A stretch of 64,000 bases of DNA from Chitinophagaceae bacterium UBA1953 (GCA_002336115.1 DDEN01000022.1:1-64000); one strand, 5' to 3'; numbered from the stretch's first letter, positions 36,401 through 45,218 are shown. Made by a program: numbers and translations. Notes: generated from the letters alone by a model not told the origin.

Positions 36401-36473
36401 CTTCCCCACTCAATGGTTGAGCACCACCGTAATTAAGTAGAAAGAGAAAGAAAAAAGTGAGCACATGCTTCAT
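33450..36473 (-). CDS. Propeller-domain LytS-type sensor histidine kinase
   Basis: 1007 aa. Signal peptide (to about residue 18), then a large periplasmic sensor made of two-component-regulator propeller repeats (for example GLPQIQITYLFCDSKGFVWVGTKFGLARWDG and KEGNLWIATENGLYCF). Next come a Y_Y_Y-type beta domain (YRYRLKEVDTNWSQPS ... LQPGTYTFQVQS), one membrane helix around residues 765-785 and a cytoplasmic kinase with an ATPase lid containing YAENAIKHGLKNKKG. The phosphoacceptor box reads AIPHFSGNAF (His811), unlike the usual NPHFLFN, so the Asn before the Pro and the LFN are changed. It belongs with the LytTR regulator downstream and follows the subtilase gene by 94 bp, without a visible terminator. 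It may sense an extracellular polymer or peptide. Confidence 0.9.
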   Translation of the reverse strand: MKHVLTFFFLFLLNYGGAQPLSGEVSTNYTYRHFTIADGLPQIQITYLFCDSKGFVWVGTKFGLARWDGKQFKVFTPKEGAAGRQVVQVAETQEGDILVAWYGNSFNIIRGDVIQTVALPPHWNANAVAFLLPSAEKGKIFVSVNAFSDDKYLRQSVVAVYNLHTRRYEREVWLHKWMITDITPDGHILAIDYKPTGEIGPQFYLYHFNKLVDVQPTPERFTGFSYSSYPKASFFAGNFFSKLYEIDLSQKLIRFRPRSTGLSELLDIQHAQHAFFTGNNKCIYQNLQQEIVETTMQQSTVLAKLPLSNFKLFDKEGNLWIATENGLYCFYQRAMQEYKLNVQPGATDAVWSLAKTREGNFFYASYEHGFFESRADIKSWKRCTQVDKTAANDLMRKGAYGTLALQNGAVILAAAGGFYYLNKGVLKQYNLYGKGADMFAAWEDTKTHKVLISKYNWLFELDIATLKLDTVLKLPYKDLHSVLHITADSQGQPILSGAGTSLIRINNQWQPVPGAEQINAISSCMDSWNGLLLGHAQKLTLVRNGTAHVMQQFPGRQLVLSLTTWNRKWLVIGGGFEIIFLDLEEFYKTGKEYYRRFDAGSGFITTEGGQNSFLHDSDGSIWWPCSDKIIRFWPEKLLAQTTIINAPVIFSIKAINVNDSSIILTDTGNSGIFRVNKLFRNFWFEFGTAAMSNYDNLVYRYRLKEVDTNWSQPSAIADAVYNHLQPGTYTFQVQSSTDAVKWSTITSSSPITIMAWWYETVIFKLVIILFSITVVVFITRMLMLRKRKETERLKLMNELQLKAIRSKAIPHFSGNAFANIDYYIEKGDTGNASKYLAILSRLHNITLADSDRSARTLDEELVYLKLYLDMEKLRFEDRINYRFDIAEGVDKQVMVPNMILHTYAENAIKHGLKNKKGNGCITISIYRENNGTWLKVSDNGIGRKQSLLYNKESTKQGLAILNRQIELYNQSNHQKIKQLIDDLYTKDGISSGTTFSVYIPEGYSFNV

Positions 36474-36567
36474 GAATTAAAATTAAGCATCCTTACAGTT
36501 GATTGTTAGCAACGGCCGTTTATTTGGTTGTTCCCATATCAGCAACTTCATTTTTAAACTTTCGTCT

Positions 36568-38496
36568 TTAACGAAGAATAACTATCTTCTCTGTACCTAT
36601 CAGCTTTTTCTGCTGCATTCCAAACAAGCGAAACAAATAAACTCCCTGCGGCAAATTTTGAACGGCTATTTGTTTGGAGGAAGTTTGACTGATTATTCCT
36701 GTTAGTAATACCCGACCTGTTTGATCGGCAAGTGAATAACTGTAGTTTTTGGAAAACGAGAATCCCGATAGTTGAATTATATGACTGGCAGGATTGGGTG
36801 CTATACGAATGAGCATGGATGGATTTTGAGGGTCACGAATAGCAGTTGTACCACCCAGATTCATAATGGAAAATGGTTTTGTGTAAATGGTAGTAACACA
36901 TCCATTATTGGCAAACTCATAACGAAGCATGTTATTAGTTGCTGTAAAACCATTGGATGGATTTAAAATCACAGTAAAACTTACTGTACCATCGGGGTTT
37001 GTTACAGCAGGAACCGGTGAACCATTGGGGTAATAACATTTGCGGTTTGTAAGAAAAGAACGGTTATAATATTTGGGTGTAAATGTATAAGTATAGTTTA
37101 CATTACCGCCTGCATCAAAAGTTGTGGGCACATGCCGTACACAAGCTATTTTTAACGACACCCCGGTACGTGCCCAGCCCCATCCATAAACAGGATCAAA
37201 GCCGGTTACACCTAAATCCTTTGCTCCTTCTTTTAATATTTCTCTTACATCATCATTGGTAAAGCTGGTATCTAATGCAACTATATTTGCAACTGTTCCT
37301 GTACCTAAAGGAGTGGAAAAAGAAGTGCCATTGATTGTTGCAAAACTTCCATCGGCCTGCATACCTTTTACATTTTGGCCATCGTTTACAAAATCCAGAC
37401 TGTCACCAAAATTTGAGCTTGACCATATTGCTTTGGGATAAGTAATACTATTTGTTGCACCCCATCCCGTACATTCATACCAGCGGGCAGGCCAGCTAAC
37501 TTCTGTACCTGAATTGCCGGAACCGGCCTGAAAAAAACATCCCTTGCGGTTATTGTGGTTGTACAACTGGTTGAGCTTGGCTCTGAAAACCGGATCGTTA
37601 CCACTTCCAAATGAAAAATTATTGATTTGCCGTTGATTGGGGTAAAGATTAACCAAACTGATTAACGAATCCATTGCAACATACAAATGTGCTACATTGA
37701 TTGTAATACCATCTGCACTTGTCTGAAACATTCTTACAGGCCCATCCCATAACCCCACCCCGCCGTAATTATTATTAGCCGTTGCGGCAGCAAGGCCCGT
37801 AACTGAAGATCCGTGATTTGTAGCTACCAGATTAGCGGAATTATTTGTCATATTCCATTTCCATATAAGCCTCCCCTGAAAATCGGGATTGGTTTCATTA
37901 ATTCCTCCATCAAGAATATTTACTACAACCGCCGGATTACTGTTGGAGTAATTGATGTGCATGTTACGCCAGTTCATTACACTGTCAATATCGTGTGTTG
38001 GTGCATCGAAAATTCCATACACAGTCCAAATACCATCGAATAAATGAACTAAGTTTCCATTTTGTGAATCGTTCAATATCTCACAATTTGTAAAAGTCCA
38101 ATATGCAAATACAGCAATATTCTTTTTCGTTATTTTCTCTACTTGCTTTTTAGTTGCAAACGGGGTTTGTGTTTCTATTTCATAAACATCAACAGCAACT
38201 TTTTTGCCTATAGTAATACCATACTGGGTTAATAGTAAACTGTCGTTTTTATTATTGAGATATACCAGAATTTTATCGGGTGCGGCATAAAAAACCTTTT
38301 CCTGCTGTGCCACACCTAAGCTGTCTCTGTTAGCCGGCAATGGATGAAATACATAATGCACCTGCGTAGTACTGTCGTAAACTTTATGTTGATGAAGCCA
38401 GTGCTGAATGCGGTATTGTTTATCGGTATAGGATATCTGGGCATAAGTATGCAAGTTTATAACAACCAGAAGTATCAGGTAAATTTTTACTTTCAT
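36568..38496 (-). CDS. T9SS-secreted S8 subtilase
   Basis: 642-aa extracellular serine protease. Signal peptide of about 20 residues, an N-terminal prodomain to about residue 150, then a subtilisin domain with catalytic Asp196 (VVVNILDGGINE), His228 (NHGSSVTGLAAA), oxyanion Asn328 (AGSGNSG) and Ser392 (INGTSFSTP). The C-terminus (APNPASHIIQLSG, then QTGRVLLTG, LPQGVYLFRL and KKLIGTEKIVILR) is a type A T9SS sorting domain, so the enzyme is exported through the gliding/T9SS route and anchored or released at the surface. 6 bp after the small membrane protein gene and 94 bp before the propeller kinase gene, all on one strand; joint regulation is inferred. Confidence 0.93.
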   Translation of the reverse strand: MKVKIYLILLVVINLHTYAQISYTDKQYRIQHWLHQHKVYDSTTQVHYVFHPLPANRDSLGVAQQEKVFYAAPDKILVYLNNKNDSLLLTQYGITIGKKVAVDVYEIETQTPFATKKQVEKITKKNIAVFAYWTFTNCEILNDSQNGNLVHLFDGIWTVYGIFDAPTHDIDSVMNWRNMHINYSNSNPAVVVNILDGGINETNPDFQGRLIWKWNMTNNSANLVATNHGSSVTGLAAATANNNYGGVGLWDGPVRMFQTSADGITINVAHLYVAMDSLISLVNLYPNQRQINNFSFGSGNDPVFRAKLNQLYNHNNRKGCFFQAGSGNSGTEVSWPARWYECTGWGATNSITYPKAIWSSSNFGDSLDFVNDGQNVKGMQADGSFATINGTSFSTPLGTGTVANIVALDTSFTNDDVREILKEGAKDLGVTGFDPVYGWGWARTGVSLKIACVRHVPTTFDAGGNVNYTYTFTPKYYNRSFLTNRKCYYPNGSPVPAVTNPDGTVSFTVILNPSNGFTATNNMLRYEFANNGCVTTIYTKPFSIMNLGGTTAIRDPQNPSMLIRIAPNPASHIIQLSGFSFSKNYSYSLADQTGRVLLTGIISQTSSKQIAVQNLPQGVYLFRLFGMQQKKLIGTEKIVILR

Positions 38497-38502
38497 GAGC
38501 TA

Positions 38503-39204
38503 TTAGTTGTTTTTTGGGGTAGATTTTTTACATAAATTATTGAAGCAAAAGAGACAGCATAAAAATTCAATTAAATTCTTCATCCAGTTTTTACTTGTTG
38601 AGCTATCATTACATTTTTTTAATGCAGTGGTAATGTGTCTGTAATTGAACAGCAAAGCGTATTTTTCGGCTCTACCAAATTGCCGCTTTGCAACAGAATA
38701 TGCTGCCCAAAAAAAGAAAATTGCAAAAACAGATAAACCAATGTAATGGAATAATCTAAAATCACATCTACCCTCGTAATTAAACCCCGGAATAGCTTTT
38801 GTTATATGTTGAGCCAAAAATATCAGTGTTAATACAAACAACTGTGCAAATAAATTAATCTCTCCATGCATTTTGCTAAGTATCAGTGAGTCCCTTGATT
38901 CTCTTCCTATCCTTTTTTGAACATCTTCTACCCAATTTTTTAAAACAAGGTCTTCTTCATTTTTTAAAGGGTTTACACAGTAATAGATTTTTGAAACCAA
39001 CCAAGTTGAAATCGGATTTACAATAACTCCTATAACATAAGCGGCAATTATCAAAATGATTAATTCTGTACCTGATGGTTCATGCGTATATCCTAAACTG
39101 TAATAACGAAACGCTGCAATAAAAATTAAACCAGGTATAAGCCTTGCGTAGAAATCATACCATAAATCGGGTATTTTAAGTTCTGTAGTTACTTCTGCTG
39201 CCAT
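38503..39204 (-). CDS. Uncharacterised four-helix membrane protein
   Basis: 233 aa with about four membrane helices (near residues 18-36, 47-70, 117-135 and 150-172). The family is not recognised. N-terminus TTELKIPDLWYDFYARLIPGLIFI; between helices 2 and 3 a soluble, charged stretch (VEDVQKRIGRESRDSL). The C-terminal tail is rich in Cys and Lys (CCLFCFNNLCKK). It is AT-richer than its neighbours, which hints at acquisition. It sits 6 bp upstream of the T9SS subtilase gene on the same strand, so the two may be co-expressed. A role as immunity or partner factor for the protease is only a guess. Confidence 0.65.
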   Translation of the reverse strand: MAAEVTTELKIPDLWYDFYARLIPGLIFIAAFRYYSLGYTHEPSGTELIILIIAAYVIGVIVNPISTWLVSKIYYCVNPLKNEEDLVLKNWVEDVQKRIGRESRDSLILSKMHGEINLFAQLFVLTLIFLAQHITKAIPGFNYEGRCDFRLFHYIGLSVFAIFFFWAAYSVAKRQFGRAEKYALLFNYRHITTALKKCNDSSTSKNWMKNLIEFLCCLFCFNNLCKKSTPKNN

Positions 39205-39301
39205 TTTTTTCTGAAATATGGCATATACTTAATTTAAAGCAATGAATATTCTGCAACATTTGACCAGCTACAAGCTTTTTTTGATAAACTCACCCTAGTA
39301 T

Positions 39302-39337
39302 ACAAAAATTCCCGCTTGGCATCTAACCAAACGGGAA
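39302..39337 (-). terminator. Rho-independent terminator of the LytTR/LytS operon
   Basis: Stem TTCCCG-c-TTGG / CCAA-a-CGGGAA at 39309-39337. On the minus strand a T-run follows (A-run at 39304-39308). It lies 39 nt after the regulator stop. Confidence 0.75.
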
Positions 39338-39375
39338 CTATCAATCTAAAATCTTACTTCCAAATTCTTCAATCT

Positions 39376-40110
39376 CTACAGGCTCATCATCTCTTTAAAC
39401 TTCACTGCCTGTCGGCGGCTTACTTCTATTTTATCACCACCATGAATTTCAAGTAATAAACCTCCGTTAAAATAAGGTTCCACTTTTTCAATCATGCGCA
39501 GGTTCACGATATGTTTACGATTAGCACGGAAAAATACTTTTTCATCCAAACGCTCCTCCAGTGCATTCAACGATTTTAAAATAAGTGGTTTGTTTGGCCC
39601 AAAATAAACTTTTGCATAGTTACCTACACTTTCAAACAAACGTATATCGCTTAGTTTTACAAACCAGCAACGCTCTCCGTCTTTCACAAAAACCTGGTCG
39701 TTTTCATTAAGTAAACTGCGGTTTACATTTACCGGTTCGCCTTCCCCGTTATCCTTCTCTTCTTCTTCCAGTTTATGCAAAGCGTCTGCAAGCCGCTTGG
39801 GTTCAATTGGTTTCAGCAGATAATCCAGTGCGTTTACTTCAAATGCCTTCAGTGCGTATTCATCATAGGCAGTAGTGAAAATAACCTCAGGAGTACGGTC
39901 TAACTCGCTTAACAAATCAAAACCTGTTTTGCCCGGCATCTGAATATCAAGAAAAATCAAATCCGGGTTATGTACTTCAATTTTCTGCAAACCTTCATCT
40001 ACATTTGAAGCTTCATCAATGACTTCTATTTCCGGAAAATCTGACAGCAGCTTTTTCAGTTCATTTCTCGCCAGTCTTTCATCATCAATAATAATTGCTC
40101 TCTTGTTCAT
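39376..40110 (-). CDS. LytTR-family response regulator
   Basis: About 244 aa. Start set at ATG 40110, giving MNKRAIIIDDERLARNEL, the standard receiver opening; the longer frame only adds 14 non-conserved residues. Receiver: Asp9/Asp10, phosphoacceptor Asp55 (LIFLDIQMPGKTG), Thr in IFTTAYDEYALKAF and Lys in YLLKPIEPKRL. DNA-binding LytTR domain: VFVKDGERCWFVKLSDIRLFES, then FRANRKHIVNLRMIEKVEPYF. The cognate kinase is the gene directly upstream (gap 44 bp). Likely controls envelope or extracellular functions, as LytTR regulators in general do, but the targets are not visible. Confidence 0.93.
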   Translation of the reverse strand: MNKRAIIIDDERLARNELKKLLSDFPEIEVIDEASNVDEGLQKIEVHNPDLIFLDIQMPGKTGFDLLSELDRTPEVIFTTAYDEYALKAFEVNALDYLLKPIEPKRLADALHKLEEEEKDNGEGEPVNVNRSLLNENDQVFVKDGERCWFVKLSDIRLFESVGNYAKVYFGPNKPLILKSLNALEERLDEKVFFRANRKHIVNLRMIEKVEPYFNGGLLLEIHGGDKIEVSRRQAVKFKEMMSL

Positions 40111-40154
40111 ATCTTCTTTTTTATAAAACAAAGAAATATTTTCCCTCACCAAAA

Positions 40155-41216
40155 TTAAATTTCTACAGGCATCGTAATTTTTGCCTCCACTTCGTTTCCA
40201 TTAACGTCAGTAATTGAAAACTCAGCATCGTTACCAAACATCAGCTTAAGCCTGTTTTGTGTGCTGGCAATGCCAAATCCCTCCGGATTAAAATTGCCGT
40301 TTAAATGGCCCGTATTTCGGATAATCAGTTCATGATGATCGTTGCTGAATTTTGAAACAATCTGAATTACACCTCCTTCAACATTTTTGCTGATGCCGTG
40401 TTTAATTGCATTTTCCACCAAAGTTTGAAGCATCATTGGAGGCACAGGCTGATCGAGCGTGTCCTCATCAATATCAAAATTTACTTTCAGCCGCTCTTCA
40501 AACCGCATCTGTTCAAGGGCAAGATAATCTTTTACCAAAGCCAGTTCTTTTTCAAAAGGAACTGTTTCAAGCTTTTCTACCTGCATGCTGCTGCGGAGAA
40601 TATTACTAAGTTCAGTAATTGCTCTTCGTGCATGTGCAGGATTTTCATCCACCAATGCCCGTATTCCGTTCAGCGAATTAAAAATAAAGTGCGGATTAAT
40701 ATGTGCTTTAATTGTTTTAAGTTCCAGTTCCTTCACTACACTCTGCATCTGCAAAGCGTCCATTTGCTGCTTCTGAACCCGTTGTACATAATGCACAATA
40801 AAATAAACGAGGTTCCACACCAGTAATGTAACAAAAGCATTAATGGTTGAACCCACAAGTAATCTCGAAAAACTGTAAACTTTCTGTTCAACAGTAAACA
40901 GGTTCATACTTCGTATAAGCGACAAGGAGGAGAAAGAATATAAAAGAGAAATACCAGCAGTAATGCCAATAAAATAAAGTATCTGCCTCTCAATTGTTTT
41001 TTGCAACACATTTAATTTCAGCAATACCCAGCGCATAAAATGAGTAAACAAAATACCGAGCAAAGCAATAATAAGCGACCGGATAATGAAAGATGAATTA
41101 ATTTCCCTGTTATACGTCCAGGCAAAAAAGAAATTCATAAGGGTGTTACCACCCCAGCCAATGACCTGGCACCACCAGTAAGCCGATATTTTGTTCAGTC
41201 TTCTGCGCATGTTCAT
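40155..41216 (-). CDS. LytS-type sensor histidine kinase
   Basis: 353 aa, four membrane helices in the first 145 residues and no large sensor domain. The linker KQQMDALQMQSVVKELELKTIKAHINPHFIFNSLN carries the canonical phosphoacceptor His176 in NPHFIFN. The ATPase domain has QTLVENAIKHGISK (N box) and GFGIASTQNRLKLMFG. This is a complete, standard LytS-like kinase, in contrast to the variant box of the propeller kinase at 33450-36473. Paired with the LytTR regulator downstream and divergent from dxs across about 190 bp. Signal unknown. Confidence 0.93.
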   Translation of the reverse strand: MNMRRRLNKISAYWWCQVIGWGGNTLMNFFFAWTYNREINSSFIIRSLIIALLGILFTHFMRWVLLKLNVLQKTIERQILYFIGITAGISLLYSFSSLSLIRSMNLFTVEQKVYSFSRLLVGSTINAFVTLLVWNLVYFIVHYVQRVQKQQMDALQMQSVVKELELKTIKAHINPHFIFNSLNGIRALVDENPAHARRAITELSNILRSSMQVEKLETVPFEKELALVKDYLALEQMRFEERLKVNFDIDEDTLDQPVPPMMLQTLVENAIKHGISKNVEGGVIQIVSKFSNDHHELIIRNTGHLNGNFNPEGFGIASTQNRLKLMFGNDAEFSITDVNGNEVEAKITMPVEI

Positions 41217-41405
41217 TACAAATCTACCTCTTAAAAAACGGTATAGCTGCCCAAAATTACAAAGGGCAAAAAAATGAGGTAAATGGTTGGTTTAAATATT
41301 CATTTGTTCAGTAAACAATAAACGCTTTTATTTGTTAAAATAAGTCATTTTACTGTCATTGAAACGAAGTTGTTTACCTTTACAGCTTCCTAATAAAAAA
41401 AGCTT

Positions 41406-43328
41406 ATGGAGATTAAAGCTGGTCAGCTTCTCAGCAAAATTGATTCACCTTCAGATCTGAAAGAACTGTCAATGGATCAGTTACCACAAGTATGCGATGA
41501 ACTTCGTCAGTATATCATTGATGTAGTGAGCGTTCATGGCGGTCATTTTGGTGCCAGCTTAGGTGTGGTGGAACTTTCTGTTGCTCTGCATTATGTGTAC
41601 AACACCCCTTACGATCAATTAGTTTGGGATGTAGGGCACCAGGCATACGGTCATAAAATTTTAACCGGACGCAGAGATCGGTTTCATACCAACCGCAAAT
41701 ACAATGGTGTAAGCGGATTTCCTAAGCGCAGTGAAAGTGAATATGATACTTTTGGAGTTGGCCATTCATCTACTTCCATTTCAGCAGCATTAGGCATGGC
41801 TGTTGCAGCAAAAATTAAGGGAGAAAACAGAAAATCTATTGCAGTAATAGGCGATGGTGCCATGACAGCGGGTTTGGCTTTTGAAGCAATGAACCATGCA
41901 GGTGTAGCCGACAGTGATGTGCTGATTATTCTGAATGATAACTGCATGAGCATTGATCCAAATGTGGGCGCATTAAGAGAATACTTAACCGACATCACAA
42001 CCTCCCCTACATACAACAGAATAAAAGATGATGTATGGAATGCGCTGGGCAAACTTCCCGTTGGCAAAACATTTACAAGGGAAATGGCCAGCAAACTCGA
42101 ACATAGTATTAAAGGCTTTGTAAATAAAAACAGTAACTTGTTTGAAGCACTGAAGCTTCGTTATTTCGGTCCAATTGACGGGCATAACATCACTAAACTT
42201 GTTGATACATTAAAAGATCTTAAAAATATTCCCGGACCAAAACTGCTGCACATTGTAACAGTGAAAGGAAAGGGATATGAACTGGCCGAACAGGATCAAA
42301 CAAAATGGCATGCGCCAGGTTTGTTTGATAAGGTTACAGGTGAAATTCATAAAAAGAAATTTGATACGCCCCAACCGCCAAAGTACCAAGATGTTTTTGG
42401 CCACACAATGATTGAACTGGCTGAGCAGAATGAGAAAATTGTTGGCGTTACTCCGGCCATGCTCAGCGGATCATCACTGAAGTTTATGATGGATCAAATG
42501 CCGCACCGCACATTTGATGTGGGCATTTGCGAACAACATGCTGTTACACTCAGTGCAGGTATGGCTACTCAGGGAATGAAAGTGTTTTGCAACATTTATT
42601 CATCCTTTATGCAAAGGGCTTACGACATGGTGATACATGATGTGGCAATTCAAAAACTTCCAGTTGTTTTCTGTTTAGATCGTGGCGGGTTGGTTGGTGA
42701 AGACGGGCCTACACATCACGGATGTTATGATATTGCTTACATGCGCTGCATTCCCAATATGATTGTTGCTGCCCCAATGAACGAAGCCGAGTTGCGTAAT
42801 ATGATGTACACAGCTCAGCTTGATTCGCATAAGCTTCCAATTTCTATCCGTTATCCAAGAGGCGAAGGTGTAATGCCCGAGTGGAAAACAGAGATGAAAG
42901 AAATTGAAATGGGTAAAGGAAGAAAACTGAAAGATGGTGAAGGTATTGCCATTCTTTCATTTGGTCATCCGGGAAATTTTGCTGCAAGTGCAATTCGTGA
43001 ACTGAAAAATGATGGCATAAATCCAGCTCATTACGATATGCGTTTTGCAAAGCCAATTGATGAAGAATTATTGCATGAAGTATTTTCAAAATTTGAGAAG
43101 ATTGTAACTATTGAAGACGGTACTGTAGTTGGGGGATTTGGAAGTGCTATTCTTGAATTTATGGCACAACACAACTATAGAGCCAGTGTAAAAATAATGG
43201 GCATCCCCGACAGACTTGTAGAACATGGCACACCTAAACAGTTATATGAAGAAATTGGGATCGATACAAACGGCATTGTAAAAACAGTGAGAGAAATGAT
43301 GGGTGTAACAGTTACAATGAAGGCATAA
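41406..43328 (+). CDS. dxs: 1-deoxy-D-xylulose-5-phosphate synthase
   Basis: Thiamine-diphosphate enzyme that condenses pyruvate and glyceraldehyde-3-phosphate, the first step of the MEP isoprenoid pathway. 640 aa, full length. Motifs: HGGHFGASLGVVELSVALHYV, WDVGHQAYGHKILTGRR, the ThDP site GDGAMTAGLAFEAMNHAG with NDNCMSIDPNVGA, the catalytic transketolase-like domain FDVGICEQHAVTLSAGMA and YSSFMQRAYDMVIHDVAIQKLPV, and the C-terminal domain SIRYPRGEGV. The ATG at 41406 gives the usual N-terminus. A TACCTTTA element about 26 nt upstream of the ATG could be the -7 box. Single gene, not with ispA or xseB. Confidence 0.97.
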   Translation: MEIKAGQLLSKIDSPSDLKELSMDQLPQVCDELRQYIIDVVSVHGGHFGASLGVVELSVALHYVYNTPYDQLVWDVGHQAYGHKILTGRRDRFHTNRKYNGVSGFPKRSESEYDTFGVGHSSTSISAALGMAVAAKIKGENRKSIAVIGDGAMTAGLAFEAMNHAGVADSDVLIILNDNCMSIDPNVGALREYLTDITTSPTYNRIKDDVWNALGKLPVGKTFTREMASKLEHSIKGFVNKNSNLFEALKLRYFGPIDGHNITKLVDTLKDLKNIPGPKLLHIVTVKGKGYELAEQDQTKWHAPGLFDKVTGEIHKKKFDTPQPPKYQDVFGHTMIELAEQNEKIVGVTPAMLSGSSLKFMMDQMPHRTFDVGICEQHAVTLSAGMATQGMKVFCNIYSSFMQRAYDMVIHDVAIQKLPVVFCLDRGGLVGEDGPTHHGCYDIAYMRCIPNMIVAAPMNEAELRNMMYTAQLDSHKLPISIRYPRGEGVMPEWKTEMKEIEMGKGRKLKDGEGIAILSFGHPGNFAASAIRELKNDGINPAHYDMRFAKPIDEELLHEVFSKFEKIVTIEDGTVVGGFGSAILEFMAQHNYRASVKIMGIPDRLVEHGTPKQLYEEIGIDTNGIVKTVREMMGVTVTMKA

Positions 43329-43375
43329 ATTTTAAAAGCTTTAAAAAAAAGAAATCGGTAAATCTGCTGTTTTTT

Positions 43376-44158
43376 TTATACAATCACTGCATCGGCTTCA
43401 GGTGGTCTGCTTTCATTCCATTCAACTATAAAATTATTTTTCCCTTCGCCAACAAGAATAGTCATGTATTGCTGTTGTGACAATTCCAGTAATGAAAGAA
43501 AAAGAAAGAGGGCGTGAATACGGTTTTCACATATATCAAACAGCTTTTCAAAAGCCATTGTTTTTTCCTGCTTCACCGTTTCAAGCATATATTCACGGCT
43601 ACCTTCCATTGTGTAATTATATTGCACAACAGTGTGTACCGGCTTGTTTAAACGATCATGATGTTTCTTCATTACCTTTTCAAACATCTTCATCAGCTTA
43701 AACATGGTAATGGTCTGGATTTCTGTACCCTCGCCCGCCTCTTCACCAATTGATGCCAGTTCTTTTGCAATGTTTCCACGCTTCATCATCAGCATTCGCA
43801 TGGCCTCCATCTCTGCCATTTGCAAACTCGCTTCTTTAAACCGCTTGTATTCAAGAATTTTATCAACCAATTCCTGACGTGGATCTATTTCATTACCCTG
43901 ATCATCAAGTTCTTTTCTTGGCAAAAGCATTTTTGCCTTAATACGCATCAGGGTTGAAATGAACAGAATAAACTCACTCGAAAGTTCAATATTCAGTTGC
44001 TCACTTTGATGAATAAAATCCATAAAGTCTTTAATGATCCTGGTGATTGGAATATTGTAAATATCCAGCTCATCACGCTCAATAAAGAAAAGCAGCAGGT
44101 CAAAAGGACCTTCAAACTGCGGTAGTTTAATTTGATATGATTCTGTTTGTGCGGCCAT
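43376..44158 (-). CDS. scpA: Segregation and condensation protein A
   Basis: Kleisin subunit that bridges the SMC ATPase heads and carries ScpB, for chromosome organisation. About 260 aa. N-terminal block YQIKLPQFEGPFDLLLFFIERDELDIYNIPITRI is diagnostic of ScpA, followed by FILFISTLMRIKAKMLLPRKE and a C-terminal winged-helix-like end (FLSLLELSQQQYMTILVGEGKNNFIVEW). Start at the ATG at 44158 is preferred over 44170, because a strong hairpin occupies 44169-44195. Without scpB or smc nearby, as is common. 35 bp from the dxs stop on the other strand. Confidence 0.93.
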   Translation of the reverse strand: MAAQTESYQIKLPQFEGPFDLLLFFIERDELDIYNIPITRIIKDFMDFIHQSEQLNIELSSEFILFISTLMRIKAKMLLPRKELDDQGNEIDPRQELVDKILEYKRFKEASLQMAEMEAMRMLMMKRGNIAKELASIGEEAGEGTEIQTITMFKLMKMFEKVMKKHHDRLNKPVHTVVQYNYTMEGSREYMLETVKQEKTMAFEKLFDICENRIHALFLFLSLLELSQQQYMTILVGEGKNNFIVEWNESRPPEADAVIV

Positions 44159-44168
44159 ATTTATGAAC

Positions 44169-44195
44169 AAGTCCCGGTCGTATTGGCCGGGACTT
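44169..44195 (-). terminator. Strong hairpin between the DUF3078 gene and scpA
   Basis: Perfect 9-bp arms AAGTCCCGG / CCGGGACTT, 9-nt loop. It ends 10 nt before the scpA ATG and begins 25 nt after the DUF3078 gene stop. On the minus strand there is no real T-run after it, so it may be a weak terminator or a translational control hairpin for scpA. Confidence 0.5.
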
Positions 44196-44219
44196 GCAAA
44201 TGTAGGGAACTATGCCCGA

Positions 44220-45146
44220 TTAAAAAGTGGCTGTAAAACCTACTCCCAACAAAGATTTAAGTTGTGTACCCATTAACCCGCCGGTTTTTGGATTTTTTAC
44301 ATCATGATCGTATAAAAGATCAAGATTATAGGTAACACCAATGTATTTATTCACCTTCATGCCAATAATATTACTCCAGTACACATCAATATTCTGGGGC
44401 TGCTTTTTATAGTTACTGAACAAATCAAGGCGTGAAGTATAGTTTACATTTTTCAGAATTTCTTTTTTAAAGTTTGCAGTCAAAAATGCCCCAAATTCGC
44501 TTTGTACAGATTTAGTAGTATCACTAAAACCATAAAGCGATCTCAGTTTTTTGTTTGAATCATTCACAACCGTCCAACGTCCGGTAACAGGTGATAAAAA
44601 CACATCAAATGTTGCATTTGGCTTGTACATAATACCCGGCGATAACAAAACATAAGCTGGTGCAAAAAAAGACGAATTCAATGTTTTTGTTGTTTCTGTA
44701 TAAACAAAACCATCTGTGAACTGTGTGCGTACATTTCCCAACGCAGTGATATACCATTTTGGATTTTTTAGCTGATAGCCATAACGGGTAAGTAAATCAA
44801 TCCGGTCATCATTTTTTCTTGTACCAAGGCTGGTTGTATTTACTAAACCATATTGAAGATTTAACACATTATCCCACGCATTTTTTCCTTTTTTGTAATA
44901 GGCAAATGTGTTAACCAAGGTATTGATGGAGAAAGAAGATTTCTCTGCACCTGCTGCCCAGTTACGGCTTGCGCCCTGGCTGAGGTTGAGGTTAAACACA
45001 CCTCCTTTGGTCCATCCTTCAGGTTGCTTTTCATCCTTTTTTACATCTCTTTTTGTTTCATTTTTCATTTTCTGCACATCTGCATCCTGTGCCATTACGC
45101 CAAAAACAGAAGCCAATATTCCAATGGTTAAATAAACCTTTTTCAT
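44220..45146 (-). CDS. DUF3078 outer-membrane-type protein
   Basis: 308 aa with a signal peptide (ends VMAQ). After a charged linker, the mature part is a series of amphipathic strands: WTKGGVFNLNLSQGASRNWAAGAEKSSFS, WDNVLNLQYGLVNTTSLG, RIDLLTRYGYQLKN and so on, ending in Phe. That pattern, and the WxxGGxxxxNxSQxxxxNWAxGG-like start, identify DUF3078, a predicted outer-membrane beta barrel of unknown function in Bacteroidota. Upstream of scpA on the same strand, 61 bp apart with a hairpin between them; functional linkage is unlikely. Confidence 0.8.
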   Translation of the reverse strand: MKKVYLTIGILASVFGVMAQDADVQKMKNETKRDVKKDEKQPEGWTKGGVFNLNLSQGASRNWAAGAEKSSFSINTLVNTFAYYKKGKNAWDNVLNLQYGLVNTTSLGTRKNDDRIDLLTRYGYQLKNPKWYITALGNVRTQFTDGFVYTETTKTLNSSFFAPAYVLLSPGIMYKPNATFDVFLSPVTGRWTVVNDSNKKLRSLYGFSDTTKSVQSEFGAFLTANFKKEILKNVNYTSRLDLFSNYKKQPQNIDVYWSNIIGMKVNKYIGVTYNLDLLYDHDVKNPKTGGLMGTQLKSLLGVGFTATF

Positions 45147-45218
45147 AAACGATTATTTAAGCTTTTAATGCTGCAACCAAGACGATAAATAAAATTGAGG
45201 CGTTGCAACATACTAATA

